DNA of 64,000 bases, taken from assembly GCA_041394265.1 (NCBI GenBank), contig JAWKIO010000005.1, positions 682,001 through 746,000 on the forward strand, written 5' to 3'. Positions 52,251 to 60,219 of the stretch are shown piece by piece. The position numbers and the translations under genes are program-made. The notes below the pieces were generated by a model, which saw nothing but the letters and a program-made list of their open reading frames with translations, was not told where the DNA came from and searched no databases. Origin of the DNA: Acidimicrobiales bacterium. Its GTDB lineage: Bacteria > Actinomycetota > Acidimicrobiia > Acidimicrobiales > SZUA-35. Numbering within the stretch: position 1 is the stretch's first letter; the number at the start of each line of letters is the position of its first letter.

Positions 52251-52832
52251 ATGCAGACCATGGCGGCAACCAGGGAGAAGTCTCGAAGCCTTGCGGGATC
52301 AGGGAGCGACCGATTCCGGGTATGGATGGCAGACGACGACTACAACGATCATCTTTTCATGCTCATGGCGGCCGAGGAGGCTCGGTTGGATGCCGACTTC
52401 CGGTTCCTCGACGACGGCGCCCAGCTCATGCTGGCCCTCACGTCGGTGAACGATCCGACCGACCTTCCCGACATCATCGTGCTCGATCTCCGCATGCCAC
52501 GACTCGACGGGCACGGAACCCTGAAGCAGCTCCAGGAGCATCCCGATCTCTGGCAGATCCCGGTGATCGTCTACACCTCGTCGACCCGACCGGTCGACCA
52601 AACCACCAGCTTCGATCGTGGTGCCCGCTGGTTCGAGACCAAGCCCAGCCGCTTCCCCGACATGGTGGCTTTCGCCCGACGGATTGGACAGTACGTGACC
52701 GTGTCGGGCTCTGCTCCAGTCAAACCGAGCAGGACTCGTCATCGGCGAGGCGTGACGTTTGATCCGACGAGACTTCGCTTCGATCCTCGAATCTTCGACG
52801 ACATCGAAGCAGCGCTTCGAATGGATGACTGA
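52251..52832 (+). CDS. Rcp1-like response regulator with extended ends
   Basis: A 193-residue receiver protein. WMADDDYNDHLFMLMAAEEA replaces the usual VEDD opening, with phospho-Asp79 in DIIVLDLRMPRLDGHG, PVIVYTSSTRPVDQ as the switch region and FETKPSRFPDM as the Lys loop. The NDHLFM form and the longer loop resemble Rcp1-type regulators that serve cyanobacterial/bacterial phytochromes. Unusual 20-residue N- and 50-residue C-terminal extensions flank the domain. It begins 89 bp after the kinase and 5 bp before the hybrid kinase gene. Confidence 0.85.
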   Translation: MQTMAATREKSRSLAGSGSDRFRVWMADDDYNDHLFMLMAAEEARLDADFRFLDDGAQLMLALTSVNDPTDLPDIIVLDLRMPRLDGHGTLKQLQEHPDLWQIPVIVYTSSTRPVDQTTSFDRGARWFETKPSRFPDMVAFARRIGQYVTVSGSAPVKPSRTRHRRGVTFDPTRLRFDPRIFDDIEAALRMDD

Positions 52833-52837
52833 CACCG

Positions 52838-53992
52838 ATGCCTGTCACCACAGAACGAAGCTCCGCTGCCGGTGAGCGCGTGCGGCACTATGGCATCACG
52901 TCCGGGAAGGTCCTGCTCATCGAGGACTACGAGATCGATGCCGAACGGATGACGCGCTGGATGCGCCAAATCGAGAACGTCGAGCTCGAGGTCATCTGGG
53001 CAACCACACTTGGCGAAGCGGTGCAACTCCTGGCCGAGTACGACCCGATCGTGATCGTGGTCGATCTCACCCTGCCCGATGCGAGTGGGCTCGACTGCAT
53101 CCACACGATTCTCGACCACTCTCCCGACTGCCCGATCATCGTGCAGACCGGCGTCGACGACGACAAGACCCCGATTGCTGCACTCGAGCTCGGAGCGCAG
53201 GACTATCTGGTGAAGGGGAAGCTCGACCGTGAGATGCTCGAGCGGTCGCTGCGGCACTCACTGGCCCGTCACCACACGCTCCAGGAGCTGACCAAGCGCA
53301 CCAACGAGCTCCACGAGACCGACGCCGAGCTCGACGACTTCGCCCATGTGGTGGCCCATGATCTGCGAGCGCCGGTTCGCACCGCTCGCCTGTTCGCCGA
53401 TCGGCTCGTGCATTCCCTCGGCGACTCCAACTCGATTGCCTCCGAGTTCGGGGAGCGCCTCGATGAATGCCTGGGCCGGGTGGACTCGATGATCCTGTCG
53501 ATGCTCGACTATTCGGCACTTCGCCAGCAGTTCCCGGAGACCGCAGTGCTTCCGCTCGACACCTTGATCAAAGAGGTGTTCGATCTGGTGAGTGCGGACG
53601 TGCTCGAGGTTGCGGCGTCGACCACGGTCGACCTCGATGGGGAGCTGCGTGTCATTGCCGAACGCGACCTCTTCGCCCGAGTGTGCGTGAACATCCTCAC
53701 CAACTCGGTGAAGTACCGTTCACCGGATCGGCCGCTGCACATCAGCGTGGCGGCTCGCCGGGTCGGGCCGATGGTTCGTCTGTCGTTCACCGACAACGGC
53801 AAGGGTGTACCGGCCGAAGCCTGCGAGCGAGTGTTCCGCATCCTCGAGCGGCTCGAGCCGGGCGCGACGTCAGGCCTCGGTTTCGGCCTGGCGATCTGCC
53901 GCCGCATCATCGGTGGCTTCGACGGTGAGATCTGGATGGAACCGGCCGAGCACGTCGGCACCACGGTGCACGTGGAGCTCCCGGCCGGCTGA
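52838..53992 (+). CDS. Receiver-histidine kinase hybrid (REC-HisKA-HATPase)
   Basis: A 384-residue protein with the receiver first: VLLIEDYEIDAERMTRWM, phospho-Asp76 in IVVVDLTLPDASG, and DYLVKGKLD. A coiled coil (about 135-165) leads to the H box DDFAHVVAHDLRAPVRTARL (His174). The ATPase domain has CVNILTNSVKYRS, FTDNGKGVP and SGLGFGLAICRRIIGG. It lacks membrane helices. This REC-kinase order is that of kinases controlled by upstream phosphorelay, so the preceding Rcp1-like protein may act with it. Its stop is part of a hairpin at 53986-54013. Confidence 0.9.
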   Translation: MPVTTERSSAAGERVRHYGITSGKVLLIEDYEIDAERMTRWMRQIENVELEVIWATTLGEAVQLLAEYDPIVIVVDLTLPDASGLDCIHTILDHSPDCPIIVQTGVDDDKTPIAALELGAQDYLVKGKLDREMLERSLRHSLARHHTLQELTKRTNELHETDAELDDFAHVVAHDLRAPVRTARLFADRLVHSLGDSNSIASEFGERLDECLGRVDSMILSMLDYSALRQQFPETAVLPLDTLIKEVFDLVSADVLEVAASTTVDLDGELRVIAERDLFARVCVNILTNSVKYRSPDRPLHISVAARRVGPMVRLSFTDNGKGVPAEACERVFRILERLEPGATSGLGFGLAICRRIIGGFDGEIWMEPAEHVGTTVHVELPAG

Positions 53993-54013
53993 TCGACGGG
54001 ACTCGATCAGCCG
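53986..54013. terminator. Bidirectional hairpin carrying both convergent stop codons
   Basis: CGGCTGATCGA, loop CGGGAC, TCGATCAGCCG: an 11-bp perfect stem. TGA of the hybrid kinase (53990-53992) lies in the left arm and the minus-strand TGA (54007-54009) in the right. The stability and symmetry support a two-way terminator. Confidence 0.6.
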
Positions 54014-54885
54014 AATCCTCGATTGTCCTGCTTGAGCGCGGTGTCGATCGAAAGCGCGCTCGCCACGACCAGTGAGTTGAGCGGTTCTGGTGGTCGCTGG
54101 CTGATCTGAACGACGTAGTTGTCGGCCGTGGTGAACATGGTCTTCGCCAAGCCTTCCCAGGTCTTGGTGACCCGGGCGATCTCGGTACCCGAGGTGTCCT
54201 CGATTCGGAAGTTCCATGCTCGCCAGTTCTCGGCCTTGATGGCGCCAAGTGTCTGCCCGCCGGACTCGAGGTCGAAGTTGATCTTGCCGATCATGTTCTT
54301 CTGGATGATCCGCCCGAGCTCGTTGCCGTTGCCATCCTCGACGATGACCTTGGACTTGAAGATCTTGCCGGGACGCGTCAGCTTGAGTTGGACAGAACCC
54401 GCAGCGTCGACGACGGCGAGGCGATGGGTCAGGAACTGGTCGAAGCTGAAGAACAGGCGCAGCAGCTTGCGGAACGCCGACTGGCCGACCTGGGTGACCG
54501 CGGCAATCTTGGTGCCGTTCTGGTCGAACACGCTGTACTCGTTGTTGAGTTCGATCAGCTTCGCCTTCTGGTTCACGACGAGGATCGGCTCGTTCAGGAG
54601 GCTCCCTCCGCCACCGGCCACCGGGCCGCTGAGCCCGACGCCGCGGTAGCCGGTCCCCGTCAGCTGCTCTTGGACCTTCGATCCCTCGTTGCCGATGGTG
54701 AGTCCGGAGTCGACGCGATCGAGCGCACTCGGCGCAGGCGGGGTGGCAACGGCCATCGGATCGACGCCGGTCTCACCCCGGTTCGCGACGTGCTCGGTCC
54801 AGGAGGTGCCGTCCCAGTAGCGCTGCTCGTTGCGACCCGACGGGTCGGGGTGCCAGGCGGGGGGATGTGAACCTGCGTCATTCAT
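54007..54885 (-). CDS. Phospholipid scramblase-like (LURP-one) protein with N-terminal DUF2510
   Basis: A 292-residue protein. The first 40 residues are a DUF2510 motif (PPAWHPDPSGRNEQRYWDG, then SWTEHV). A Gly/Ser-rich region follows, then a beta-barrel scramblase/tubby-like domain from about residue 95 (LLNEPILVVNQKAKLIELNNEYSVFDQNG; IFKSKVIVEDGNGNELGRI; ENWRAWNFRIEDTSG). Mycobacterial homologues are annotated as scramblase-related; true scrambling activity in bacteria is not established. ATG 54885 is chosen; the longer frame upstream overlaps the divergent gene. Confidence 0.8.
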   Translation of the reverse strand: MNDAGSHPPAWHPDPSGRNEQRYWDGTSWTEHVANRGETGVDPMAVATPPAPSALDRVDSGLTIGNEGSKVQEQLTGTGYRGVGLSGPVAGGGGSLLNEPILVVNQKAKLIELNNEYSVFDQNGTKIAAVTQVGQSAFRKLLRLFFSFDQFLTHRLAVVDAAGSVQLKLTRPGKIFKSKVIVEDGNGNELGRIIQKNMIGKINFDLESGGQTLGAIKAENWRAWNFRIEDTSGTEIARVTKTWEGLAKTMFTTADNYVVQISQRPPEPLNSLVVASALSIDTALKQDNRGFG

Positions 54886-54983
54886 GCCCGCACGATAGAG
54901 CATGGCTGGTACCTGCTGCTTCGAGGTCGTCGTCGCCGTTTCGATACTCTGCGCCCAACAAACGAAGCCACCTGGAGGGACCG

Positions 54984-56081
54984 ATGAAAGCTGCCGTTCT
55001 GCACGCGCTCGGGGAGCCACTGAGCATCGAGACCATCGAGGATCCGATCCCCGGCGGTGGTGAGGTCGTCCTCGACGTGGCGGCCGCCGGCGTCGCCAGC
55101 TACACCGCGGGAATTCTCTCAGGCGCGAGGAACTACCTCCTCGAACTTCCCATTGTCCCCGGGCCAGGCGGCGTTGGCCGGGTGCGGGCTGTCGGTCCGG
55201 ATACCACTCGGTTGGAGGTTGGCGATTGGGTGTACTGCGATGCGACGATCCGGGCGCGCGACGATGCGCTGGTCCCGGAACAGATGCTGCTCGGTTGGAC
55301 AGCGCACAGCGAGGCCTCGTTGCCGCTGCATCGGACATATCACAACGGTTCCTATGCCGAACAGGTCCTGGTCCCGCTCGAGAACGTCACTCCTCTCGGC
55401 GACATCGACCAGGTCGACGCCGGCCGTTGGTGCGGGCTGAGTCAGGTCCTCGTCCCCTTCGGCGGCTTGCTCGCCGTGGACTTACGGGTGGGCGAGACGA
55501 TCGTCGTCAACGGCGCCACCGGAGGCTTCGGCAGTGCCGGCGTTGCGGTTGCCCTGGCGATGGGGGCGGCGACGGTTGTCGCGACCGGCCGCAATGAAGC
55601 GTCACTGGCGCTCATCGCAGAGCGACTCGGTCCTCGTGTCGTCCCGGCGCCCATGTCGGGCGATGAAGCCGAGGACCGACGGCGCATTGTCGAGGCAGCC
55701 GGCGCTCCCATCGACTGCGTCCTCGATCTGTTGCCACGAGAAGCGACGGCCACGCAGGTTCGAGCGGCCGTCCTCGCCGTGCGACACGGTGGACGCATCT
55801 CGTTGATGGGCGGTGTCGGTCGGCAAGGCGGCGACGACCTTGCGCTGCCCTACCCGTGGTTGATGCGGAACGACATCACGCTGCGGGGCACGTGGATGTA
55901 TCCCCGAAGCGCCATTCCGCGAATGATCGCACTCATCCGCAGTGGCCACCTCGACCTCTCGACCTTCGATCTCCACGAGTTTGCGCTCGACGACGCCAAC
56001 GCAGCGGTCGCACACGCCGCGGCAACGGTCGGGCCGCTCCGCCGGACCGTGATCCGTCCCGATAGATCGGTCGCCCGGTGA
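54984..56081 (+). CDS. Zinc-type alcohol dehydrogenase-like / quinone oxidoreductase (MDR family)
   Basis: A 365-residue medium-chain dehydrogenase/reductase. It begins MKAAVLHALGEPLSIETI, has a Rossmann motif in VVNGATGGFGSAGVAVALAMG, and ends with the usual helix and strand LDLSTFDLHEFALDDANAAVAHAA. Zinc-binding Cys residues of classical alcohol dehydrogenases are not evident (no GHExxG or CxxCxxC), so it is a zinc-free quinone reductase/enoyl-reductase type. ATG 54984 with GGAGGGA 6 bases upstream is clear. The stop overlaps the channel gene start (GTGA). Confidence 0.82.
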   Translation: MKAAVLHALGEPLSIETIEDPIPGGGEVVLDVAAAGVASYTAGILSGARNYLLELPIVPGPGGVGRVRAVGPDTTRLEVGDWVYCDATIRARDDALVPEQMLLGWTAHSEASLPLHRTYHNGSYAEQVLVPLENVTPLGDIDQVDAGRWCGLSQVLVPFGGLLAVDLRVGETIVVNGATGGFGSAGVAVALAMGAATVVATGRNEASLALIAERLGPRVVPAPMSGDEAEDRRRIVEAAGAPIDCVLDLLPREATATQVRAAVLAVRHGGRISLMGGVGRQGGDDLALPYPWLMRNDITLRGTWMYPRSAIPRMIALIRSGHLDLSTFDLHEFALDDANAAVAHAAATVGPLRRTVIRPDRSVAR

Positions 56082-56812
56082 ACAACGGCCGTCCCGAGTA
56101 CGTGACTCCGCGACTGCTCGCTTGGCGTCGCTGGACCGACACGCCACTGATGATCCTGGCGATCGGTTCGCTGCCGATCCTGCTGCTCGAGATCCAGCGC
56201 GACGACCTCATTCGAGCCGATCAGGTCTTCCTGGACGTGGTCAACGTGATCGTGCTGCTCGCCTTCGCCGTCGACTACGGGGTCGAGTTCGCGTTCGCCC
56301 GGCGGCGATCGAGCTACGTGCGGAGCGAATGGTCCAGTGCGGCGATCGTGGTCGCCCAGGCACTCGTGTTCGCCCCGAACCTTGCCGGGTTCGGGGTATT
56401 GCGGGCGTTGCGCGGCGCCCGACTCCTCCGGATCGTGGTGGTGACTGCGCGCATCGTCGCCATCGGTGGGGCGGCTCGGGCCGAGGGCCGGCAGCGTCTG
56501 CGGCGTGAGGCTGGCAACCTGGCGCTCGGAGCTGCTGGACTCACCTGGTTGTCGTCGGCTGTCGCCTTCACCCTGGTCGAAGACGTCGGTGAGGGCGGGC
56601 GACTCGAGTCGTTCATGGATGCGCTGTGGTGGTCGTCAGCCACCATCACAACCGTCGGGTACGGCGATATCGCGCCGGTGACCACTGTCGGACGGCTGAT
56701 CGGCATCGTGACCATGTTCGTCGGGATCTCCGCGTTCGCGGTGGTGACCGCGAAGGTGGCCGAATGGATGGTGACGGTGGGCAACGAGGAGTCCGAGCCG
56801 CCGGCCGGATGA
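56078..56812 (+). CDS. Voltage-gated-type potassium channel (six helices)
   Basis: A 244-residue channel with six helices. The fourth has regularly spaced arginines (VLRALRGARLLRIVVVTARI, R109/R112/R115/R118), an S4-type voltage-sensor pattern. The pore has SSATITTVGYGDIAPVTTVGR with the K+ filter TTVGYGD (191-197). It resembles bacterial Kv-like channels. Its GTG start shares 4 bp with the upstream dehydrogenase stop, so the pair is co-translated. Confidence 0.9.
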   Translation: MNNGRPEYVTPRLLAWRRWTDTPLMILAIGSLPILLLEIQRDDLIRADQVFLDVVNVIVLLAFAVDYGVEFAFARRRSSYVRSEWSSAAIVVAQALVFAPNLAGFGVLRALRGARLLRIVVVTARIVAIGGAARAEGRQRLRREAGNLALGAAGLTWLSSAVAFTLVEDVGEGGRLESFMDALWWSSATITTVGYGDIAPVTTVGRLIGIVTMFVGISAFAVVTAKVAEWMVTVGNEESEPPAG

Positions 56813-56864
56813 CGGCTCGCCGTGGGATTTGGCCGGGGTGCACGGCGAGTGCAAGCATCCCGCC

Positions 56865-57818
56865 ATGAGCCAGTTCCCGTTGTCACTCGGAGCCCACGTC
56901 GGTCAGCAGAACATGACCATGGACGAGATGCGGGCGCTGTGGCGCCGCCTCGACGAGGCGGGCTGCGACTGGATCTCGGCATGGGACCACATCTACGAGG
57001 CCCCACCGGCTGGCGGCACGCTCCCCCACTTCGAGGGCGTGGCCACGCTGGGTGCGTTGGCGGCCGACACGACCAACGCCCGGCTCGGTTGCCTGGTGTT
57101 CTACGTCGGCTACCGCAACCCGGGACTGCTGGCGAAGGCGGCGGTCACCATCGACCACATCTCGGGCGGTCGCTTCGAGCTGGGCATCGGTGGCGGTTGG
57201 CACGAATGGGAGGCGAAGGCGTACGGCTACGACTTCCCGTCCGTGGGCACCCGCCTCGACATGCTCGACGAGGCCACCGAACTCATCACGAGCTTGCTCA
57301 CCCAAGAGCGCACGACCTTCCAGGGCACGCACTATCGGGCCGAGGACGCGTCATGTCTTCCGCCCCCCGTTCGGGGACACCTCCCGTTGTGGATTGGTGG
57401 TGTCGGCGAGAAGCGCACGCTCAAGACCGTCGCAGCGAAGGCGAATGGCTGGAACGCTGCCTACATCCCGCCGGACGAGTTCGGGCGCCTCAACGGCGTG
57501 CTCGATCAGTGGTGCGAGAAGCTCGGCCGTGACCCAGGCACGATCGAGCGCTCGGTGAACCTCATGTTCCTGATGGGCGCCGACCAGGCCGGCGCCGACC
57601 GGGCCGAGGCTGCGCTGGCCGCCCAGTGGGGGCCGATGGCCGATCGTGTGAAGGGTGGCGCCATCGGCGGACTCCCCGAGCAAGCGATCGACACGGTCAA
57701 CCGCTACCTCGATGCCGGCGCCGACATGGTCAACATCGCGCTGCGGGCCCCGTTCGACCAGGAGGCGCTCGAGGCCTACCTCACCGAGGTCATGCCCACC
57801 GTGCGGGCTTCTCGCTAA
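56865..57818 (+). CDS. LLM-class (luciferase-like, probably F420-dependent) oxidoreductase
   Basis: A 317-residue TIM-barrel enzyme of the bacterial luciferase family. It begins MSQFPLSLGAHVGQQNMTM, with GCDWISAWDHIYEAPP early, HISGGRFELGIGGGWHEWEAKAYG in the core, and RGHLPLWIGGVGEKRTLK. The GIGGGWHEWEA stretch is typical of F420-linked members in actinobacteria, which reduce or oxidise small organics. ATG 56865 is preferred over 56829. Its TAA overlaps the stop of the convergent peptidase E gene (CTAA). Confidence 0.85.
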   Translation: MSQFPLSLGAHVGQQNMTMDEMRALWRRLDEAGCDWISAWDHIYEAPPAGGTLPHFEGVATLGALAADTTNARLGCLVFYVGYRNPGLLAKAAVTIDHISGGRFELGIGGGWHEWEAKAYGYDFPSVGTRLDMLDEATELITSLLTQERTTFQGTHYRAEDASCLPPPVRGHLPLWIGGVGEKRTLKTVAAKANGWNAAYIPPDEFGRLNGVLDQWCEKLGRDPGTIERSVNLMFLMGADQAGADRAEAALAAQWGPMADRVKGGAIGGLPEQAIDTVNRYLDAGADMVNIALRAPFDQEALEAYLTEVMPTVRASR

Positions 57819-58480
57819 CCGAAGCGGCGCCAGTTCCCTTCGGAAATGACGTCGACGGTGCCGTCGACCACGGCGATGGCCGTGTCGTCGTCGATGGCGT
57901 AGGACGGGCAGTCGAGATCGGCCGCCCACGCCTCGGCGTTGGCCATCGTGTTGGTCGGCAACATCGGGTTGTCGAGGTGGGGGTAGATCGCGAAGTCGAC
58001 GACACCCAGCGCCCGATCGTCGCCGGTGGGCGAGGGCCAGCCGACGAACGGCTCGCCGATCCGTGGCGTCATCACCATGCTGCCTGCGCTCATACCGACC
58101 CACACGGCGTCGAGCGAGGGCAGGAGGTCGGCGAAACCGGACTCGCGCATCCAGTGGGCGAGGTAGAGGGCGTCGCCGCCCGATGCCAACAGCACATCGG
58201 CGTCGCGAACCACCGGAACCCAGCGGTCCTCGTCGAGACTCGGCAACGCCGTCAGCTCCAGCATGCCCATCGACTTCCAGCCCAGTTCGACCATGCGCTC
58301 GCCAGCCTTCCCGGCGGCGAACTTCCACACCATCTCGCCCGGCCCGAGCACGGGGTGGCCATACATCGCCGTCGGGATGCACAGAGCGCTGCACTCCTCC
58401 ACCGGTTTGCCGAGCATCGACACCAGGGCGGCGCGGATGCTGGGGTTGCGGACGCCGGCGGAGGTGAGAAGAAGTCGCAT
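57815..58480 (-). CDS. Peptidase E-like serine peptidase (family S51)
   Basis: A 221-residue protein of the S51 family. It has VLLASGGDALYLAHWMRESGF, the nucleophile region VWVGMSAGSMVM with Ser131, and VDFAIYPHLDNPMLP containing the catalytic His. E. coli PepE cleaves N-terminal Asp dipeptides, while some relatives have other roles (for example cyanophycinase). No signal peptide. The stop shares 4 bases with the opposing LLM gene. Confidence 0.88.
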   Translation of the reverse strand: MRLLLTSAGVRNPSIRAALVSMLGKPVEECSALCIPTAMYGHPVLGPGEMVWKFAAGKAGERMVELGWKSMGMLELTALPSLDEDRWVPVVRDADVLLASGGDALYLAHWMRESGFADLLPSLDAVWVGMSAGSMVMTPRIGEPFVGWPSPTGDDRALGVVDFAIYPHLDNPMLPTNTMANAEAWAADLDCPSYAIDDDTAIAVVDGTVDVISEGNWRRFG

Positions 58481-58558
58481 GGTGCTCCCGTCGTGGCGCG
58501 ATCAATGTGAGTGATCGACATGAGGCTATGCGATGCTGTGGCGGCAGGAGGTCGGCTG

Positions 58559-59107
58559 ATGCTGGTTCGAGACGCAACGGTTGCGGACATGGCGCGCTGC
58601 CGCGACCTGTACAACGCGCTGATCGACACGACCACTGTCGCATGGACCGAGGAGCATCAGACACTCCGGCAGCGCAAGGCGTGGTTCGCCCGTCAGACTC
58701 GCGCTGGCCACCCCGTGCTGGTGGCCGAGCAAGCGGGCGATGTCGTGGGGTTCGCTGCCTACGGCAGCTTTCGCGGCTCGGGCAAGTGGCCGGGGTACCG
58801 GTACACGGTCGAGCATACGATCCATGTCGACGGCGCTTGTTGGGGCCAAGGCATCGGGCGTGCGCTCCTACAAGAGCTCATCGAGCGCGGCCGAGCGACG
58901 GGAGTGCACGCAATGGTCGGCGCCGTTGATGGCGCCAACATCGAGTCGATCAGATTCCACGAACGCATGGGCTTCGTCGAAGTCGCTCGAATGCCGGAAG
59001 TCGGTCGAAAGTTCGATCGTTGGCTGGATCTGGTGCTGATGCAGCGGATCATCTCTACGGCTGACGGACTCGGGTCAGCACAGGTAGGTGCAGGACCGAC
59101 GACCTGA
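58559..59107 (+). CDS. GNAT acetyltransferase, phosphinothricin acetyltransferase-like
   Basis: 182 residues. LVRDATVADMARCRDLYNALIDTTTVAWTEEHQTLRQRKAWF is the typical N-terminal half of PAT-type enzymes; the CoA loop is ACWGQGIGRALLQELIERGRA, and GANIESIRFHERMGFVEVARM completes it. These enzymes acetylate small amines such as phosphinothricin or methionine sulfoximine. ATG 58559 is chosen because AGGAGG lies 7 bases upstream; GTG 58511 would start before it. Confidence 0.87.
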   Translation: MLVRDATVADMARCRDLYNALIDTTTVAWTEEHQTLRQRKAWFARQTRAGHPVLVAEQAGDVVGFAAYGSFRGSGKWPGYRYTVEHTIHVDGACWGQGIGRALLQELIERGRATGVHAMVGAVDGANIESIRFHERMGFVEVARMPEVGRKFDRWLDLVLMQRIISTADGLGSAQVGAGPTT

Positions 59108-59171
59108 GCACTTGAACAAGCGGGACTAGTGTGGCGAAACCAGCCATCCGAACATCCCTGAGGAGGCCGAC

Positions 59172-59309
59172 GTGATCTCGAGCATCATCAGCAAGCTGAA
59201 GCGCCTACTCGGCCCACCGATGCTCGCGCGTCGGACAAGGGTGTTGGACCGCTTGCCCGAACAGACACAGCGAGACATCGAGGCCAACAACGCCCGCGGC
59301 GGCCTGTAG
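59172..59309 (+). CDS. Short 45-residue protein, unknown function
   Basis: A small open frame with a perfect ribosome site (AGGAGG 59161-59166, 5-base spacer) before GTG 59172. The product is VISSIISKLKRLLGPP... ending in EANNARGGL, with a basic, amphipathic start and an acidic centre. It lies alone between the acetyltransferase stop (59107) and the LLM gene start (59338). The strong SD makes a real gene likely, but no family is recognised. Confidence 0.6.
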   Translation: MISSIISKLKRLLGPPMLARRTRVLDRLPEQTQRDIEANNARGGL

Positions 59310-59337
59310 TCGGCGGTTGTGCGCCGAGGGTCGCGTC

Positions 59338-60219
59338 GTGAAGTTCGGACTGTTCGCTCTCAACTACGGCACGTGCGCGGACCCCTCAGTTGCGGTGCAG
59401 GTGGCCCGCTACGCCGAGGACGCCGGCCTCGAGTCGTTGTGGACCGGCGAGCATCTCGTGCTGCCCGATCCGCAACCGGTCGGCGTCCACATGGCGCCGA
59501 CGCTGCCGTTCCTCGACTCCGTGGTTGCGCTCACGCTCCTCGCGGCGGAGACGACTCGGATCCACCTCGGGAGTGGGATCATCGAGCTGCCGCTGCACCA
59601 CCCGATCATGCTGGCGAAGCAGTGCGCAAGTATCGATCAGATCTCGAACGGTCGCCTCATCCTCGGGATCGGGGCCGGGCACCTCGTCCCCGAGTTCGAT
59701 GCCATGGGCGTTCCCATGTCGGAGCGAGGGCGACGCATGGACGAGTACCTCGACGCGATGCGAGCACTGTGGACCATGCCCCAGCCCGAGTATCACGGTG
59801 AGCTCGTCTCGTTCAGCGAGATCAATGCCTTCCCCCGACCGGTGGCCCCGGAAGGCATTCCGATCGTCACCGGCGGCGTCAGCGAGGGAGCGCGCCGTCG
59901 CACGATCCGGAAGGCGAACGGCTGGTACCTGTTCAACGCCGACCTTGCGATCGTCGAAGAAGCCATGGCAATCATCACCAACGAGCAGCAAGAGATCGAG
60001 CGGCCTGAGCACCTCGGGCGCCTCGAGATCTCGGTGACTCCGAACGCTCCAATCGACGCCGCGGCGGTGGAGCGCTACGCCGCCCTCGGTGTGGACCGTC
60101 TCATCCTGCTCCCCGACCCAACGGCGGCGAGCGAGGATCGCCACCGCCCGATAGCCGTCGACGACATCCTCCGCACGATCGACCTGATCGCCGAACTCAG
60201 CGACGCTCCTCGAGGATGA
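59338..60219 (+). CDS. LLM-class oxidoreductase, F420-type
   Basis: A 293-residue luciferase-like TIM-barrel protein. MKFGLFALNYGTC opens (GTG start), then GLESLWTGEHLVLP, RIHLGSGIIELPLHHPIMLAKQCASIDQISNGRLILGIGAGHL in the core and IPIVTGGVSEGARRRTI. The arrangement matches the F420-dependent oxidoreductase group of actinobacteria. GTG 59338 gives the family start; 59317 adds 7 residues. It ends within the convergent monooxygenase gene (23-bp overlap). Confidence 0.85.
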   Translation: MKFGLFALNYGTCADPSVAVQVARYAEDAGLESLWTGEHLVLPDPQPVGVHMAPTLPFLDSVVALTLLAAETTRIHLGSGIIELPLHHPIMLAKQCASIDQISNGRLILGIGAGHLVPEFDAMGVPMSERGRRMDEYLDAMRALWTMPQPEYHGELVSFSEINAFPRPVAPEGIPIVTGGVSEGARRRTIRKANGWYLFNADLAIVEEAMAIITNEQQEIERPEHLGRLEISVTPNAPIDAAAVERYAALGVDRLILLPDPTAASEDRHRPIAVDDILRTIDLIAELSDAPRG

